Numbered from the stretch's first letter, positions 44,601 to 53,276 are shown. The stretch: DNA of 64,000 nt from Achromobacter pestifer (GCF_902859625.1 NZ_CADIJX010000012.1:62001-126000); one strand, 5' to 3'. The notes: generated by a model from the sequence alone, not told the origin. Numbers and translations: made by a program.

Positions 44601-45449
44601 GTTGGGGTACACGCAGACATAGGTGTCGCAGATCTTGGACAGCTCGGCCACATAAGGCCGCATCAACGCCGCCCCCAGCGCGCAGTTCAGGCCAATGGTG
44701 ACCGGGCGCGCGTGGCGCACCGAGTTCCAGAAGGCTTCCACGGTCTGGCCCGACAGGATGCGGCCAGAAGCGTCGGTCACGGTGCCCGAGATCATCACGG
44801 GCAGGCGGATGCCGCGCGCCTCGAACACTTCCTCGGTCGCGAAGATCGCGGCCTTGGCATTCAGCGTGTCGAAGATGGTTTCGATCAGCACGATGTCGAT
44901 GCCGCCGTCCAGCAGGCCATTGAGCTGTTCTATATAGGCGACGCGCAATTCATCGAACGTGACGTTGCGCGCGCCCGGGTCGTTCACATCGGGCGAGATC
45001 GACGCCGTTTTGGGCTGCGGGCCCAGGGCGCCGGCCACGAAGCGGGGCTTGTCCGGCGTGCTGTAGGCATCACAGGCTTCGCGCGCCAACTGGGCCGACA
45101 CCAGGTTCAGCTCGTACGCCAATTCCGGCAGGTCGTAGTCGCCCTGCGCGATGGTCGTCGCGCCGAAGGTGTTGGTCTCGATCACATCGGCGCCGGCTTC
45201 CAGGTACTGACGGTGGATCTCGGAGATCACGTCGGGCCGCACCAGGGACAGCAGCTCGTTGTTGCCCTTGACGTCCTTGCCGTGATCGGCGAAACGCTGG
45301 CCGCGGAAGTCCGCCTCGCCCAGCTTGTAGCGCTGGATCATGGTGCCCATGGCGCCGTCCAGGATCAGGATGCGCTTGCCCAGCAGGCGGGCGAAATCGC
45401 CACCTTGGGTATAGGCTTCGGGCGGGTAAGGCAGGCGGGGATACGACAC
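41676..45449 (-). CDS. metH: Cobalamin-dependent methionine synthase
   Basis: This is a full-length, about 1257-residue MetH. The homocysteine domain comes first (GAMGTMIQRYKL; zinc Cys pair in MSGGCCGTTPDH). The pterin domain follows (NVGERTNVTGSKMFARLI). The cobalamin domain has GDVHDIGKNIV, supplying the axial His. The C-terminal SAM-dependent reactivation domain contains RPAPGYPACPEH. It transfers methyl from methyl-tetrahydrofolate to homocysteine. The likely start is GTG at 45449, just before YPRLPYPPEAY, with GGACTT upstream; a further 54 in-frame codons upstream are not conserved. It is head-to-head with a cobalamin riboswitch that faces the other way. Confidence 0.95.
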   Translation of the reverse strand: MSYPRLPYPPEAYTQGGDFARLLGKRILILDGAMGTMIQRYKLGEADFRGQRFADHGKDVKGNNELLSLVRPDVISEIHRQYLEAGADVIETNTFGATTIAQGDYDLPELAYELNLVSAQLAREACDAYSTPDKPRFVAGALGPQPKTASISPDVNDPGARNVTFDELRVAYIEQLNGLLDGGIDIVLIETIFDTLNAKAAIFATEEVFEARGIRLPVMISGTVTDASGRILSGQTVEAFWNSVRHARPVTIGLNCALGAALMRPYVAELSKICDTYVCVYPNAGLPNPMAETGFDETPADTSALLEEFARAGLVNMSGGCCGTTPDHIRAIAEKVTALTPRVVPDIPVKTRLSGLEALNIDEDTLYVNVGERTNVTGSKMFARLIREEKYDEALAVARQQVENGAQIIDINMDEAMLDSVACMHRFLNLIASEPDIARVPVMIDSSKWEVIETGLKCVQGKPVVNSISMKEGLEPFRHHARLCRRYGAAVVVMAFDELGQADTLERRKEICGRAYKILVEEEGFPPEDIIFDPNVFAVATGIDEHNHYAVDFIEGTRWIRENLPHARISGGVSNVSFSFRGNEPMREAIHTVFLYYAVKEGMTMGIVNAGQLGVYADLDPKLRDLVEDVVLDRPVPVGKTEADDERTPTERLVQFADSVKGSGAKREEDLTWRKAEVEQRLSHALVHGITNFIVEDTEEVRQKIEARGGRPIEVIEGPLMDGMNVVGDLFGEGKMFLPQVVKSARVMKQAVAHLIPFIEEEKRQIAAAGGDVRAKGKIVIATVKGDVHDIGKNIVSVVLQCNNFEVVNMGVMVPCAQILEKAKEENADIVGLSGLITPSLEEMAYVASEMQRDDYFRSRKLPLMIGGATTSRVHTAVKIAPNYEGPVIYVPDASRSVGVATHLMSDQSETYLAELAQEYEEVRRRHANRKATPILPLADARASRPVIDWDNYTPPRPKFIGRRTFKSYDLAEIVKYVDWGPFFQTWSLFGPFPAILDDKVVGEQARKVYADGLAMMKRIVEGRWLTANGVVGFYPANSVNDEDIEIYKDETRSEVLFTYRNLRQQGAKREGVSNKCLSDFIAPKSSGKLDYIGMFAVTAGIGIEKKEAEFERALDDYSSIMLKSLADRLAEGFAECLHARVRQDLWGYAPNEALSNEDMIAEKYVGIRPAPGYPACPEHVVKTDMFRVLDGSDIGMLLTDSYAMFPASSVSGFYFSHPDSQYFNVGVIGEDQVEDYAKRSGRTIEDLKRTLAPNLG

Positions 45450-45579
45450 GGGCAAGTCCGGCAATGGGTTGGCTTCAGTGGCGCAGATGTGGCAAAAACG
45501 CAAAAACCACTGAAAAAACAAGCCCTGATCGTAACAAAACGGACCCTCTTGCGCCCTCCGGTGATACAGTTTCGGCCCC

Positions 45580-45790
45580 GAACCGGTGCTTTCGGCGCAC
45601 CAGGCTTGCAAGAACGCAACACTTGCCAGCCGCGCGCGAAAGGTAAACGGGAAACAGGAAGACGCCCGGCAGGGCCGCCGCGCCGCCCAAAAGGCAGCCC
45701 GGAATGCCCCCGCCGTCCCGCCTGTGCTGCCCCCGCAACGGTCCCCATGCGCACACTGCGCATGCCAGCCCGATACCGGCCAGTTCGATC
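45580..45790 (+). promoter_or_regulatory. Cobalamin (B12/AdoCbl) riboswitch
   Basis: Conserved blocks occur in the proper order upstream of btuB: GGTAAACGGGAA (45642-45653), GCTGCCCCCGCAACGGT (45726-45742), a hairpin ATGCGC/GCGCAT around 45747-45762, and the B12 box AGCCCGATACCGGCC (45767-45781). This RNA senses adenosyl- or methylcobalamin and normally shuts off downstream translation or transcription when B12 is abundant. The boundaries are approximate. The remaining bases between metH and btuB show no gene. Confidence 0.9.
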
Positions 45791-45900
45791 GTCAGGAAGT
45801 CCATGCTCCGCCGCCAGGCCCCAACGGGCCCGCCGCGACGTGGGCGTCCTCCCCATCGTGATTGGCCTGCGGGGTCGCGGGTCGCATCGAGGTTATGTAG

Positions 45901-47946
45901 ATGAAAACCCGCTCCATCCGGCGTTACGCCGGCGCCCTGCTCTGCACCGCCCCGGCCATCGCCGCCGCCCAGCAAGCCGCCTCCCCCACTCCCGAATTCG
46001 ATCCGGTTACTGTCACCGCCCAGCGCGTGCCGACAGACGGCCGCACGCTGCCGGTGTCCATTTCGGTCATCACCGCCAAAGACATCGCCGCCAGCAGCGC
46101 CCGCACCATGCAGGATCTGCTGTCGACCCAGGCGGGCATTCATCTGATCAACACCAGCAGCTCCAGCGACAACGCCATCGTCGACCTGCGCGGTTTCGGC
46201 ATCACGGGCGCCAGCAACACGTTGATCATGATCGACGGCGTGAAGCAGAACACCAACGACCTGTCGGCCCCCGGCCTGGGCGTGGTGCCGCTGGATCAGG
46301 TGGAACGGGTTGAAATCGTGCGCGGCAGCGGCTCGGTGCAATACGGCGGCGGCACGACCGGCGGCGTGATCAACATCATCACCAAATCGGATTTCTCGAA
46401 GGAACCGGTGACCGCCCGCGCCACCGCCACCTTCGGCAGCTACGGCCTGCGCCAGTATGACGCGGCAGTCGCCATGAACAACGAGAAGGTCGGCATCGAC
46501 GCCTACATGCAGTCGCTGCACACCGACGGCTACCGCGACCACAGCGGCGAACGCCGTGAAGGCGGCGGCGCCGGCATCACGCTGCGCCACGACAATGGTT
46601 CGATCCGTCTGTACGGCCGCACCACCACGCAGAAACTGGAACTGCCCGGCCCGCGCCTGATCAACCCGACGACGGGTGAAAACCAGTTTGAAAACGACCC
46701 GCGCGGCTCGAAGAATGACGTCGACTACGTGAAGACCACGACGACGACCTTCGGCCTGCAAGTCGAACAGGCGATCGGCACCGGCACGCTGTACGCCGAC
46801 CTGTCGACCCGCGAAAAGAAGCTGAACGGCCTGTCCTACGACGGCTTCGGCGACACCCTGCGCGACCAGAAGCTGGAAGAGAACATCGCCAGCGTGCGCT
46901 ACCGCCTGCCGATCAATGGCGGCCACAGCGTCGTCTTTGGCGCCGACGCTCAGGAATCGAAGACCACCGCCAACCAGAACGCCTATTACGACTTCGAGCC
47001 GTCCAAGTGGCAGTCGCGCCAGCATCAGTACGGCCTGTTCGCCGAAGGCCAGATCCGCGCCACGGACAGCACGTACGTGACGGCCGGCGTGCGCCGCCAG
47101 TATGCCTCCGACGATCTGGAGGTCATCACGGGTTCGGGCACCGCGTCCGACCGCGGCAACCACCTGACCGCCTGGCAACTGGGCGTGCGTCAAGACCTGC
47201 CGGCCGGCTTCGGCGTGTACGGCAAGGTCGGCCGCAGCTTCCGCCTGCCCAACGCGGACGAACTGCTGTCGGTGCAGAATCCGCTGGCCCCGCAGACGTC
47301 CACCGACAAGGAAATCGGCGTGACGTGGCAATCGGCCGCCAGCAGCGCCCGCCTGTCGTACTTCCGCTATGACCTGACCAACGAGATCCAGTACAACCCG
47401 CTGGCCGACGGCATGTGGGGCCCGGGCACCGGCGCCAACACCAACCTGGACCCGACCCGCCGCCAAGGCATCGAACTGGAAGGCCGCACCGCCATTTCCA
47501 GCAGCGTGACGCTGGATGCGAACCTGACCTGGATGGAAGCGCAATTCCGCTCTGGCACCTACGCTGGCGTGGACCTGGCCGGCAAGACCGTGCCGCTGGC
47601 ACCGAAATGGCTGGCGAACGCAGGCGTGACCTGGCGCCCCACCGACGCCTTCCTGTGGAACGTGTCGGCGCAGTACGTGGGCAAGTCCCGCATGGACAAC
47701 GACCAGGCCAACCAGTTCGACACGGAACTGGATGCATACGTGCTGTTCAACACGAAGCTGGCCTACAAGTTCACGCGCAACATCGAAGGCGCCATCGGCG
47801 TGAACAACATCTTCGACCGCCAGTACGCCACCTACGGCATCCGTGGCGGCAATGCGTCGTTTGAAATGCTGGGCCCCGTCGCGAACTACAACCTGTACCC
47901 CGCGCCGGGCCGCAATTTCTACGCTTCGCTCACGCTGCGCTACTGA
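45901..47946 (+). CDS. btuB: TonB-dependent cobalamin receptor (BtuB-like)
   Basis: This 681-residue outer-membrane receptor has a signal peptide ending near AIAAAQ, a TonB box-like stretch FDPVTVTAQ, and a plug domain with DLRGFGITGASNTLIMIDG and VEIVRGSGSVQYGGGTTGGVINI. A 22-strand barrel ends in the C-terminal aromatic FYASLTLRY. The cobalamin riboswitch upstream strongly supports a B12 ligand rather than an iron siderophore. GAGG lies 8-9 nt before the ATG. A BtuF-like gene follows after 53 bp. Confidence 0.92.
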   Translation: MKTRSIRRYAGALLCTAPAIAAAQQAASPTPEFDPVTVTAQRVPTDGRTLPVSISVITAKDIAASSARTMQDLLSTQAGIHLINTSSSSDNAIVDLRGFGITGASNTLIMIDGVKQNTNDLSAPGLGVVPLDQVERVEIVRGSGSVQYGGGTTGGVINIITKSDFSKEPVTARATATFGSYGLRQYDAAVAMNNEKVGIDAYMQSLHTDGYRDHSGERREGGGAGITLRHDNGSIRLYGRTTTQKLELPGPRLINPTTGENQFENDPRGSKNDVDYVKTTTTTFGLQVEQAIGTGTLYADLSTREKKLNGLSYDGFGDTLRDQKLEENIASVRYRLPINGGHSVVFGADAQESKTTANQNAYYDFEPSKWQSRQHQYGLFAEGQIRATDSTYVTAGVRRQYASDDLEVITGSGTASDRGNHLTAWQLGVRQDLPAGFGVYGKVGRSFRLPNADELLSVQNPLAPQTSTDKEIGVTWQSAASSARLSYFRYDLTNEIQYNPLADGMWGPGTGANTNLDPTRRQGIELEGRTAISSSVTLDANLTWMEAQFRSGTYAGVDLAGKTVPLAPKWLANAGVTWRPTDAFLWNVSAQYVGKSRMDNDQANQFDTELDAYVLFNTKLAYKFTRNIEGAIGVNNIFDRQYATYGIRGGNASFEMLGPVANYNLYPAPGRNFYASLTLRY

Positions 47947-47999
47947 TCGCGGCATTCCGATATAGTCAGCGTTCCCCGCTGACGATATCGGGCCCTTGC

Positions 48000-48902
48000 A
48001 TGACCTTCGCACGCGCACTCCCCCGCATCGCCCCAAGGCTGTTTCTGGCCCTGGGCGCGGTGCTGGCCGTGGCACCCGCCACCGCCAGCACCGCCATCCA
48101 GGTTCAAGACGACAAAGGCCGCACGATCGTGCTGGCAGCGCCTGCGCGCCGCGCCGTCACCCTGGCGCCGCATGCCACCGAACTCGTCTACGCCGCTGGC
48201 GCGGGCGACTATCTCATCGCCACCATCCGTGGCAGCGACTATCCGCCCGCCGCCCGCCAGTTGCCCGTCATCGGTGACGGCACGCAGCCCGACGCCGAGC
48301 GCGTGGCCGCCGTCCGTCCCGACCTGCTGATCGCGTGGCAGCCCGCCGCGGCCGAACCGCTGACCCGGGTCATGGACAAATTGGGCGTGCCCGTCTTCTA
48401 CAGCGACCCGCTGACGCTTGCCTCCATCCCCGACGCCGTGGAACGCATGGGCGAGCTGTTCGGCACCCAGGCGCAGGCTCAACCCGCCGCCGCGCAACTG
48501 CGCGCCCGCCTGGCCGCCCTGGCGGCGCGTTACAGCGGCCGCCGTCCGGTGCGTGTCTTTGTCCAGGCCGGCCTGGACCCCATCTACACACTGAACGACA
48601 GCAGCATCGTCAGCGATGCGCTGCGCCTGTGTGGCGGCGTCAATATCTTTGGCCACGCGCCTGTCGTCGCCCCGCAGGTGACGCTTGAAACCGTGCTGGC
48701 GGCGCGACCCGAAGCGGTGTTGGCGGGTGTCGACCAGCCAGGGGACACCCAGAAGAATCTGGCTGCCTGGCAGGCACTCGGGCTGCCCGCCGCGCAAGCC
48801 GGCCATGTCTACGGCATCGACGCAGACGCCCTGTACCGCCCCGGCCCACGCCTGATCGATGCCGCAGAAGCCATCTGCGCCAACCTGGATCGGCTGCGCT
48901 GA
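48000..48902 (+). CDS. btuF: Periplasmic cobalamin-binding protein (BtuF-like)
   Basis: This 300-residue periplasmic protein of the BtuF/FhuD-type fold has a signal peptide ending near PATAS and the typical opening RRAVTLAPHATELVYAAGAG. A VAAVRPDLLIAWQ segment and VYGIDADALYRPGPRLIDA near the C terminus fit B12- and haem-type receptors. Its place after btuB and the riboswitch favours cobalamin. The inner-membrane partners btuC and btuD are not next to it. Some relatives bind haemin, so the ligand is inferred. Confidence 0.82.
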   Translation: MTFARALPRIAPRLFLALGAVLAVAPATASTAIQVQDDKGRTIVLAAPARRAVTLAPHATELVYAAGAGDYLIATIRGSDYPPAARQLPVIGDGTQPDAERVAAVRPDLLIAWQPAAAEPLTRVMDKLGVPVFYSDPLTLASIPDAVERMGELFGTQAQAQPAAAQLRARLAALAARYSGRRPVRVFVQAGLDPIYTLNDSSIVSDALRLCGGVNIFGHAPVVAPQVTLETVLAARPEAVLAGVDQPGDTQKNLAAWQALGLPAAQAGHVYGIDADALYRPGPRLIDAAEAICANLDRLR

Positions 48903-49056
48903 CTGGCCTGCGCGACTGACGAGTTCTTCAAATAGTGGAACGCGGCATTTCACACAAGCGGTCTGCCGCGCGGCGCGGTGCTTTATCATTCGCTTACCAA
49001 GAATCAGTCAGCCTCCGCGGGCTCCGCTGCGCGCTCCCGCCCTTTGAAACACCGCC

Positions 49057-49866
49057 ATGACCACACAAGACACCCTCACCATCGCCGGACGCGCCTATTC
49101 GTCGCGCCTGCTTGTCGGCACCGGCAAGTACAAAGACTTTGAAGAGACCCGCGCCGCGCTGGACGCCAGCGGCACCGAAATCGTCACGGTTGCCATCCGC
49201 CGCACCAACATCGGCCAGAACGCCGGCGAGCCGAACCTGCTGGACTACGTCCCGCCGTCGAAGTTCACGCTGCTGCCCAACACCGCCGGCTGCTACAGCG
49301 CCGACGACGCGGTTCGCACCTTGCGCTTGGCGCGCGAACTGCTGGACGGCCATGATCTGGTCAAGCTGGAAGTCCTGGGCGACCCGCACACGCTGTTCCC
49401 CAACATGCCCGAAACCCTGAAAGCCACCAAGACCCTGGTCGACGACGGCTTCAAGGTCATGGTCTATTGCACCGACGATCCCATCCAGTGCCGCATGCTG
49501 GAAGACATGGGCGCCGTCGCCGTCATGCCGCTGGCCTCGTTGATCGGCTCGGGCATGGGCATCCTGAACCCCTGGAACCTGCGTTTGATCATCGACCAGG
49601 CCCGCGTGCCGGTCGTGGTGGACGCTGGCGTGGGCACCGCGTCCGACGCCGCCATCGCCATGGAACTGGGCTGCGACGCCGTCCTGATGAACACCGCGAT
49701 TGCCGCCGCGCGCGACCCGATCCTGATGGCCAGCGCCATGAAGAAGGGTGTGGAAGCCGGCCGCGAGGCCTTCCTCGCCGGCCGCATGCCCAAGAAGCTG
49801 TACAGCGGCGCCCCCAGCTCCCCCACCGAAGGGCTGATCACCGCTGGTCCGGGCTCGGCGAAATGA
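49057..49866 (+). CDS. thiG: Thiazole synthase
   Basis: This 269-residue TIM-barrel enzyme forms the thiazole phosphate of thiamine from deoxyxylulose 5-phosphate, dehydroglycine and ThiS thiocarboxylate. Signatures include SRLLVGTGKYKDF, the substrate-binding Lys in VKLEVLGDPHTLFPNM, and VDAGVGTASDAAIAMELGCD. thiS is not found in the 154-bp gap upstream, and no thiamine riboswitch was recognised there. The stop overlaps the thiD start (ATGA). Confidence 0.95.
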   Translation: MTTQDTLTIAGRAYSSRLLVGTGKYKDFEETRAALDASGTEIVTVAIRRTNIGQNAGEPNLLDYVPPSKFTLLPNTAGCYSADDAVRTLRLARELLDGHDLVKLEVLGDPHTLFPNMPETLKATKTLVDDGFKVMVYCTDDPIQCRMLEDMGAVAVMPLASLIGSGMGILNPWNLRLIIDQARVPVVVDAGVGTASDAAIAMELGCDAVLMNTAIAAARDPILMASAMKKGVEAGREAFLAGRMPKKLYSGAPSSPTEGLITAGPGSAK

Positions 49867-50705
49867 GTTCCCGCCAGCAGGCCGACAACGGCCGCCCCAT
49901 TCCCCACGCGCTGACCATCGCGGGCGTCGACCCGTCAGGCGGCGCCGGCACGCTGGCCGACATCAAGGCCATGAGCGCGCTGGGCGCCTATGGCTGCGCC
50001 GTCATCGCCGCCCTGACCGCCCAGAACACCCAGGGCGTCACCGGCATTTCGCCCGTGCCGCCCGCCTTCGTGGGCTTGCAGATCGACACGCTGTTCACCG
50101 ACGTGCGCATCGACGCCGTCAAGATCGGCATGCTGGGCCAGCGCCCCGTGATTGAAGTGGTGGCCGAAAAGCTGGCCAAGTGGGCGCCTGCCCACGTGGT
50201 GCTGGACCCGGTCATGGTGGCAAAAAGCGGCGACCTGCTGCTTGAGAAGGATGCCGTGGGCGCCATGCGCGAAGCCATGCTGCCCCAGTCCACCCTGCTG
50301 ACGCCCAATCTGCCCGAGGCCGGCGTGCTGCTGGAAGAACGGCCGGTCGAGACCGTCAAGGAAATGCGCCGCGTGGCCGAGCGCCTGCGCAACAAGCTCG
50401 CGCATTCCGGCGAACGCTGGGTACTGGTCAAGGGTGGCCATCTGCCCGGCAACGAAACCATCGACTTGCTGCACGACGGCGACCGGATGATCGAACTGCC
50501 CGGCCACCGCATCGAAACCGTCAACACCCACGGCACGGGTTGCACCTTGTCCGCGGCGCTGGCGGCGCTGCTGCCGCAAACCGGGGATGTGCCCGAGGCG
50601 GCCCGCCGCGCCAAGGCCTACCTGACCGAAGCCATCCGCCACGCCGAACGCCTGTCGGTCGGCTCCGGCCACGGCCCGGTCCATCACTTCCACGCCTGGT
50701 GGTGA
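49863..50705 (+). CDS. thiD: Hydroxymethylpyrimidine/phosphomethylpyrimidine kinase
   Basis: This 280-residue ribokinase-fold enzyme phosphorylates HMP and HMP-P in thiamine synthesis. It shows the N-terminal TIAGVDPSGGAGTLADIKAM, VLDPVMVAKSGDLLL and the anion-hole motif NTHGTGCTLSAALAALL. Its ATG overlaps the end of thiG by 4 bp, so the two thiamine genes are coupled. The spacing and the terminator after it define a thiG-thiD unit. Confidence 0.94.
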   Translation: MSSRQQADNGRPIPHALTIAGVDPSGGAGTLADIKAMSALGAYGCAVIAALTAQNTQGVTGISPVPPAFVGLQIDTLFTDVRIDAVKIGMLGQRPVIEVVAEKLAKWAPAHVVLDPVMVAKSGDLLLEKDAVGAMREAMLPQSTLLTPNLPEAGVLLEERPVETVKEMRRVAERLRNKLAHSGERWVLVKGGHLPGNETIDLLHDGDRMIELPGHRIETVNTHGTGCTLSAALAALLPQTGDVPEAARRAKAYLTEAIRHAERLSVGSGHGPVHHFHAWW

Positions 50706-50736
50706 TCGTCGGATAGGGCTTGCCCTTGCGTGATTC

Positions 50737-50770
50737 CCAGCGGCGCTCCCCGGAGCGCCGCTGGCATTTT
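50737..50770 (+). terminator. Rho-independent terminator after thiD
   Basis: CCAGCGGCGCTCC (50737-50749) and GGAGCGCCGCTGG (50752-50764) form a 13-bp inverted repeat followed by CATTTTG. The T-run is short but the stem is strong. Confidence 0.75.
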
Positions 50771-50877
50771 GCGGGACGGGTTTGGCGGCTGAAACATCTG
50801 CCCGGGGGGCACGCCGTCACAGGACGCTACGAATCGGTACAATGGTCGGCTGATTCCTCTGTTTTTTCCTGACCGTC

Positions 50878-51558
50878 ATGAACGCTTCGACCCTGCCCGA
50901 CGTAGAACAAGCCCGCTTCAATATGGTGGAACAGCAGATCCGCCCGTGGGACGTCCTGAACGCCAACGTGCTGCAAGCGCTGTTCGATGTGCGCCGCGAA
51001 CAATTTGTTCCGCCGGCCCTGCGCGCCCTGGCGTTTTCCGATCTGGAACTGCCGTTGGAAATCAACGCGGTGAACACCCGTCAGACCATGCTCGCCCCCA
51101 AGGTCGAAGCCCGTCTGGCGCAAGAACTGCTGCTGACCAAGGGCGACTGTGTGCTGGAAATCGGCACCGGCTCGGGCTATCAGGCCGCGCTGCTGGGCTA
51201 TCTGGCCCAACAAGTCACGTCGGTTGAAATCGACAGCCGCCTGGTGACCTTCGCGCAGCAGAACCTGCAAATGAACAACGTCACCAACGTCAAGGTCGAA
51301 ACCGGCGATGCCCGCAATGGCTGGGGCTCCACCGAATATGACGCCATCCTGGTGACGGGTTCCGTGCCGGTCGTGCCGGACGCGCTGAAGTACCAATTGC
51401 GCGTGGGCGGCCGCCTGGTCGTGATCGTGGGCCAGGCCCCCGTCATGACGGCCTGTCGCATCACCCGCACCACCGCGGCCAGCTTCGAGACGGTGAATCT
51501 GTTTGAAACCGTCATCAAGCCGCTGCGTGGCGCTACCGTCTCCCAGTTCAAGTTCTAA
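50878..51558 (+). CDS. Protein-L-isoaspartate O-methyltransferase-like protein
   Basis: This 226-residue protein has the PCMT fold with SAM motif VLEIGTGSGYQAALLGYL and VTSVEID. The N-terminal part (ARFNMVEQQIRPWDVLN, VRREQFVPPALRALAFSD) differs from classical Pcm and matches the variant that commonly lies before tolC in proteobacteria. Whether it repairs isoaspartate is not certain. It starts after the thiD terminator and is followed by tolC, 78 bp away. Confidence 0.82.
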   Translation: MNASTLPDVEQARFNMVEQQIRPWDVLNANVLQALFDVRREQFVPPALRALAFSDLELPLEINAVNTRQTMLAPKVEARLAQELLLTKGDCVLEIGTGSGYQAALLGYLAQQVTSVEIDSRLVTFAQQNLQMNNVTNVKVETGDARNGWGSTEYDAILVTGSVPVVPDALKYQLRVGGRLVVIVGQAPVMTACRITRTTAASFETVNLFETVIKPLRGATVSQFKF

Positions 51559-51636
51559 CCCCCACCTTGCCGCCCCGCGCCTGACCCCGACCCGGGGCGC
51601 GCGCACGCTGGGCGGCCCGGCGTATCGTTGAAAATC

Positions 51637-52968
51637 ATGCGCGTCCGATTGCTTACGGCTTTACTGGTTTTTACCTGCGCCGCAAGCGTCGGGCCGTCGC
51701 TCGCCGCTGCGCAGAACCTGATCCAGGTCTGGCAGTCGGCCTTGGGCAATGATCCCGCCTACGCCGCCGCACGCGCCAACTACCGCGCCGGCCTGGAAAA
51801 AGAACCTCAGGCCCGTTCGCTGTTGCTGCCGCTGATTTCCGCCGAAGCCGGTGGCGCCTACCAGGAAACCCGCAGCACTCGTGGCCTGGGCGTTTCCTAT
51901 AGCGGCGGACGCGGTGTCTGGGATCTGGCGCTGACCCAGCCCCTGTTCGATTGGGGCCGCTGGCAGAACTACGAACAATCCAAGCTGATCGTTGCCGATG
52001 TCGAAGTGCAGTTGCAGCAGGCCTATCAAGATCTGCTGCTGCGCGTGGCCGACGCCTATTTCAATGTCCTGTACGCCCAAGACGCGCTGACCGCCACCGA
52101 GGCCGAAAAGGCCGCCGTGGCCGGGCAACTGGAGTCCGCCAAGCGCAACTTTGAATTGGGCAACGCCACCGTCACCGACACCTACGAAGCACAGGCGCGC
52201 TATGACCTGGTCGTGGCCCAGGAACTGCGCTTGCAGAACGACCTGGACGTGCGCCGCGACGAACTCGCCAAGATCATCGGCACGCAGCCCGGCGCCTTGG
52301 CCGAGCTGCCCCCTGGCGTACAGTTGCCTTCCCCGCAGCCTGCCCGCGTGAACGATTGGAGCACCCAGGCCGAAGCGTCCAGCCTGGAAGTGCTGCGCGC
52401 GCAGCTCCTGACCCGCATCGCCGGCCGCGAGATCCAGATCGCCAAGAGCGGCCACTACCCCACTCTGAACCTGCGCGCCACCAGCGGCAGCGCCAGCGAC
52501 GCCATCATGCGCAACGCGGCGCCCGGCAAGCCGATCGACAACACGATCGGCGTGGTCCTGTCCATCCCCCTGTACGCAGGCGGCGGCATTTCGTCGCAAG
52601 TCACCGAGAAAGTGCAGCTGGAACAAAAGGCCCGGCACGACTTTGAAACCACGCGCCGCCAGGCCATCCAGGCCGCGCGCCAGTACTACACGGGCGTCAC
52701 CAGCGGTCTGGCCCGCATCCAGGCCCTGGAAGCCGGCGAGAAATCCAGCCGCGCCGCCGTGGAAGCCAACCGCACCGGCTATGAAGTGGGCGTGCGCATC
52801 AACCTAGACGTGCTGAACGCCCAGCAACAGCTTTACGCCACCCAGCGCGACCTGGCCCTGGCGCGCTACAGCACGGTGCTGTCAGGCCTGCGCCTGAAAG
52901 CCGTGAGCGGCATCCTGGCCGAGACCGACCTCGAAGCCATCAATCGTTTGCTGCGGGATGCGCGGTGA
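51637..52968 (+). CDS. tolC: TolC family outer-membrane channel protein
   Basis: This 443-residue outer-membrane exit duct serves type I secretion and tripartite efflux. It has a signal peptide (LLTALLVFTCAASVGPSLAAA), two repeated OEP halves, LTQPLFDWGRWQNYEQSKL and the strongly conserved NRTGYEVGVRINLDVLNAQQQLYATQRDLALARY-type region near 375-408. ATG 51637 is preferred over TTG 51628. The stop TGA overlaps the edge of a 65-bp repetitive element, so the extreme C terminus may have been set by that element. Confidence 0.94.
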   Translation: MRVRLLTALLVFTCAASVGPSLAAAQNLIQVWQSALGNDPAYAAARANYRAGLEKEPQARSLLLPLISAEAGGAYQETRSTRGLGVSYSGGRGVWDLALTQPLFDWGRWQNYEQSKLIVADVEVQLQQAYQDLLLRVADAYFNVLYAQDALTATEAEKAAVAGQLESAKRNFELGNATVTDTYEAQARYDLVVAQELRLQNDLDVRRDELAKIIGTQPGALAELPPGVQLPSPQPARVNDWSTQAEASSLEVLRAQLLTRIAGREIQIAKSGHYPTLNLRATSGSASDAIMRNAAPGKPIDNTIGVVLSIPLYAGGGISSQVTEKVQLEQKARHDFETTRRQAIQAARQYYTGVTSGLARIQALEAGEKSSRAAVEANRTGYEVGVRINLDVLNAQQQLYATQRDLALARYSTVLSGLRLKAVSGILAETDLEAINRLLRDAR

Positions 52969-53031
52969 TGGGTTGCGCGCGTTCGTCGCCGGCGTTTTAG
53001 CGAACACCGTCTCGCGCTACACCCATCCTAC
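52967..53031 (-). repeat. 65-bp GTAG-headed palindromic element, copy 4
   Basis: On the minus strand it starts GTAGGATGGGTGTAGCGCGA and ends GCGCGCAACCCATC, exactly 65 bp. It overlaps the tolC stop codon by 2 bp. Its first 27 bases are identical to those of copy 5, which faces it across the 9-mer array, so the two arose from one another. Confidence 0.85.
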
Positions 53032-53041
53032 AGGCGGGGGG

Positions 53042-53276
53042 TTCGGCCGGTTCGATCGGATTCGACCGGATTCGGCCGGTTCGACCGATTCGACCGGATT
53101 CGATCGGTTCGATTGGTTCAATTGATTCGATTGGTTTGATTCGTTCGATCGGTTCGATCGGATTCGACCGGATTCGACCGGTTCGACCGGTTCGATCGGA
53201 TTCGGCCGATTCGATCGGATTCGGCCGGTTCAACCGGTTCGACCAATTCAACCGGCTCGACGGATTCGACGGATTC
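53042..53276. repeat. Degenerate 9/10-bp tandem array (TTCGAYCGG units)
   Basis: About 25 consecutive units of (A)TTCGATCGG, TTCGACCGG, TTCGGCCGG and close variants fill the interval between two inverted 65-bp elements. Many units are themselves near-palindromic (TTCGATCGG, TTCGGCCGG). No start codon or ribosome site makes it a convincing gene. Array, flanking elements and a terminator account for the 432 bp between tolC and the hldE-type gene. Confidence 0.85.

Noticed and set aside
45450..45611. N-terminal extension of MetH
   Set aside because: The upstream codons run toward the riboswitch leader on the other strand and do not resemble MetH. GTG 45449 immediately precedes the recognisable N terminus.
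45475..48075. Long minus-strand open frame opposite btuB and the riboswitch
   Set aside because: It runs antisense through a complete TonB receptor and a structured RNA leader, with no recognisable domain.
48903..49056. Thiamine pyrophosphate riboswitch before thiG
   Set aside because: CCCTTTGAAAC near 49040 vaguely recalls one conserved block, but the CUGAGA block and the second helix are missing.
53042..53276. CRISPR array
   Set aside because: Units are 9-10 bp with no spacers of constant length, and no cas genes are present. The 10027-10126 array fails for the same reason.
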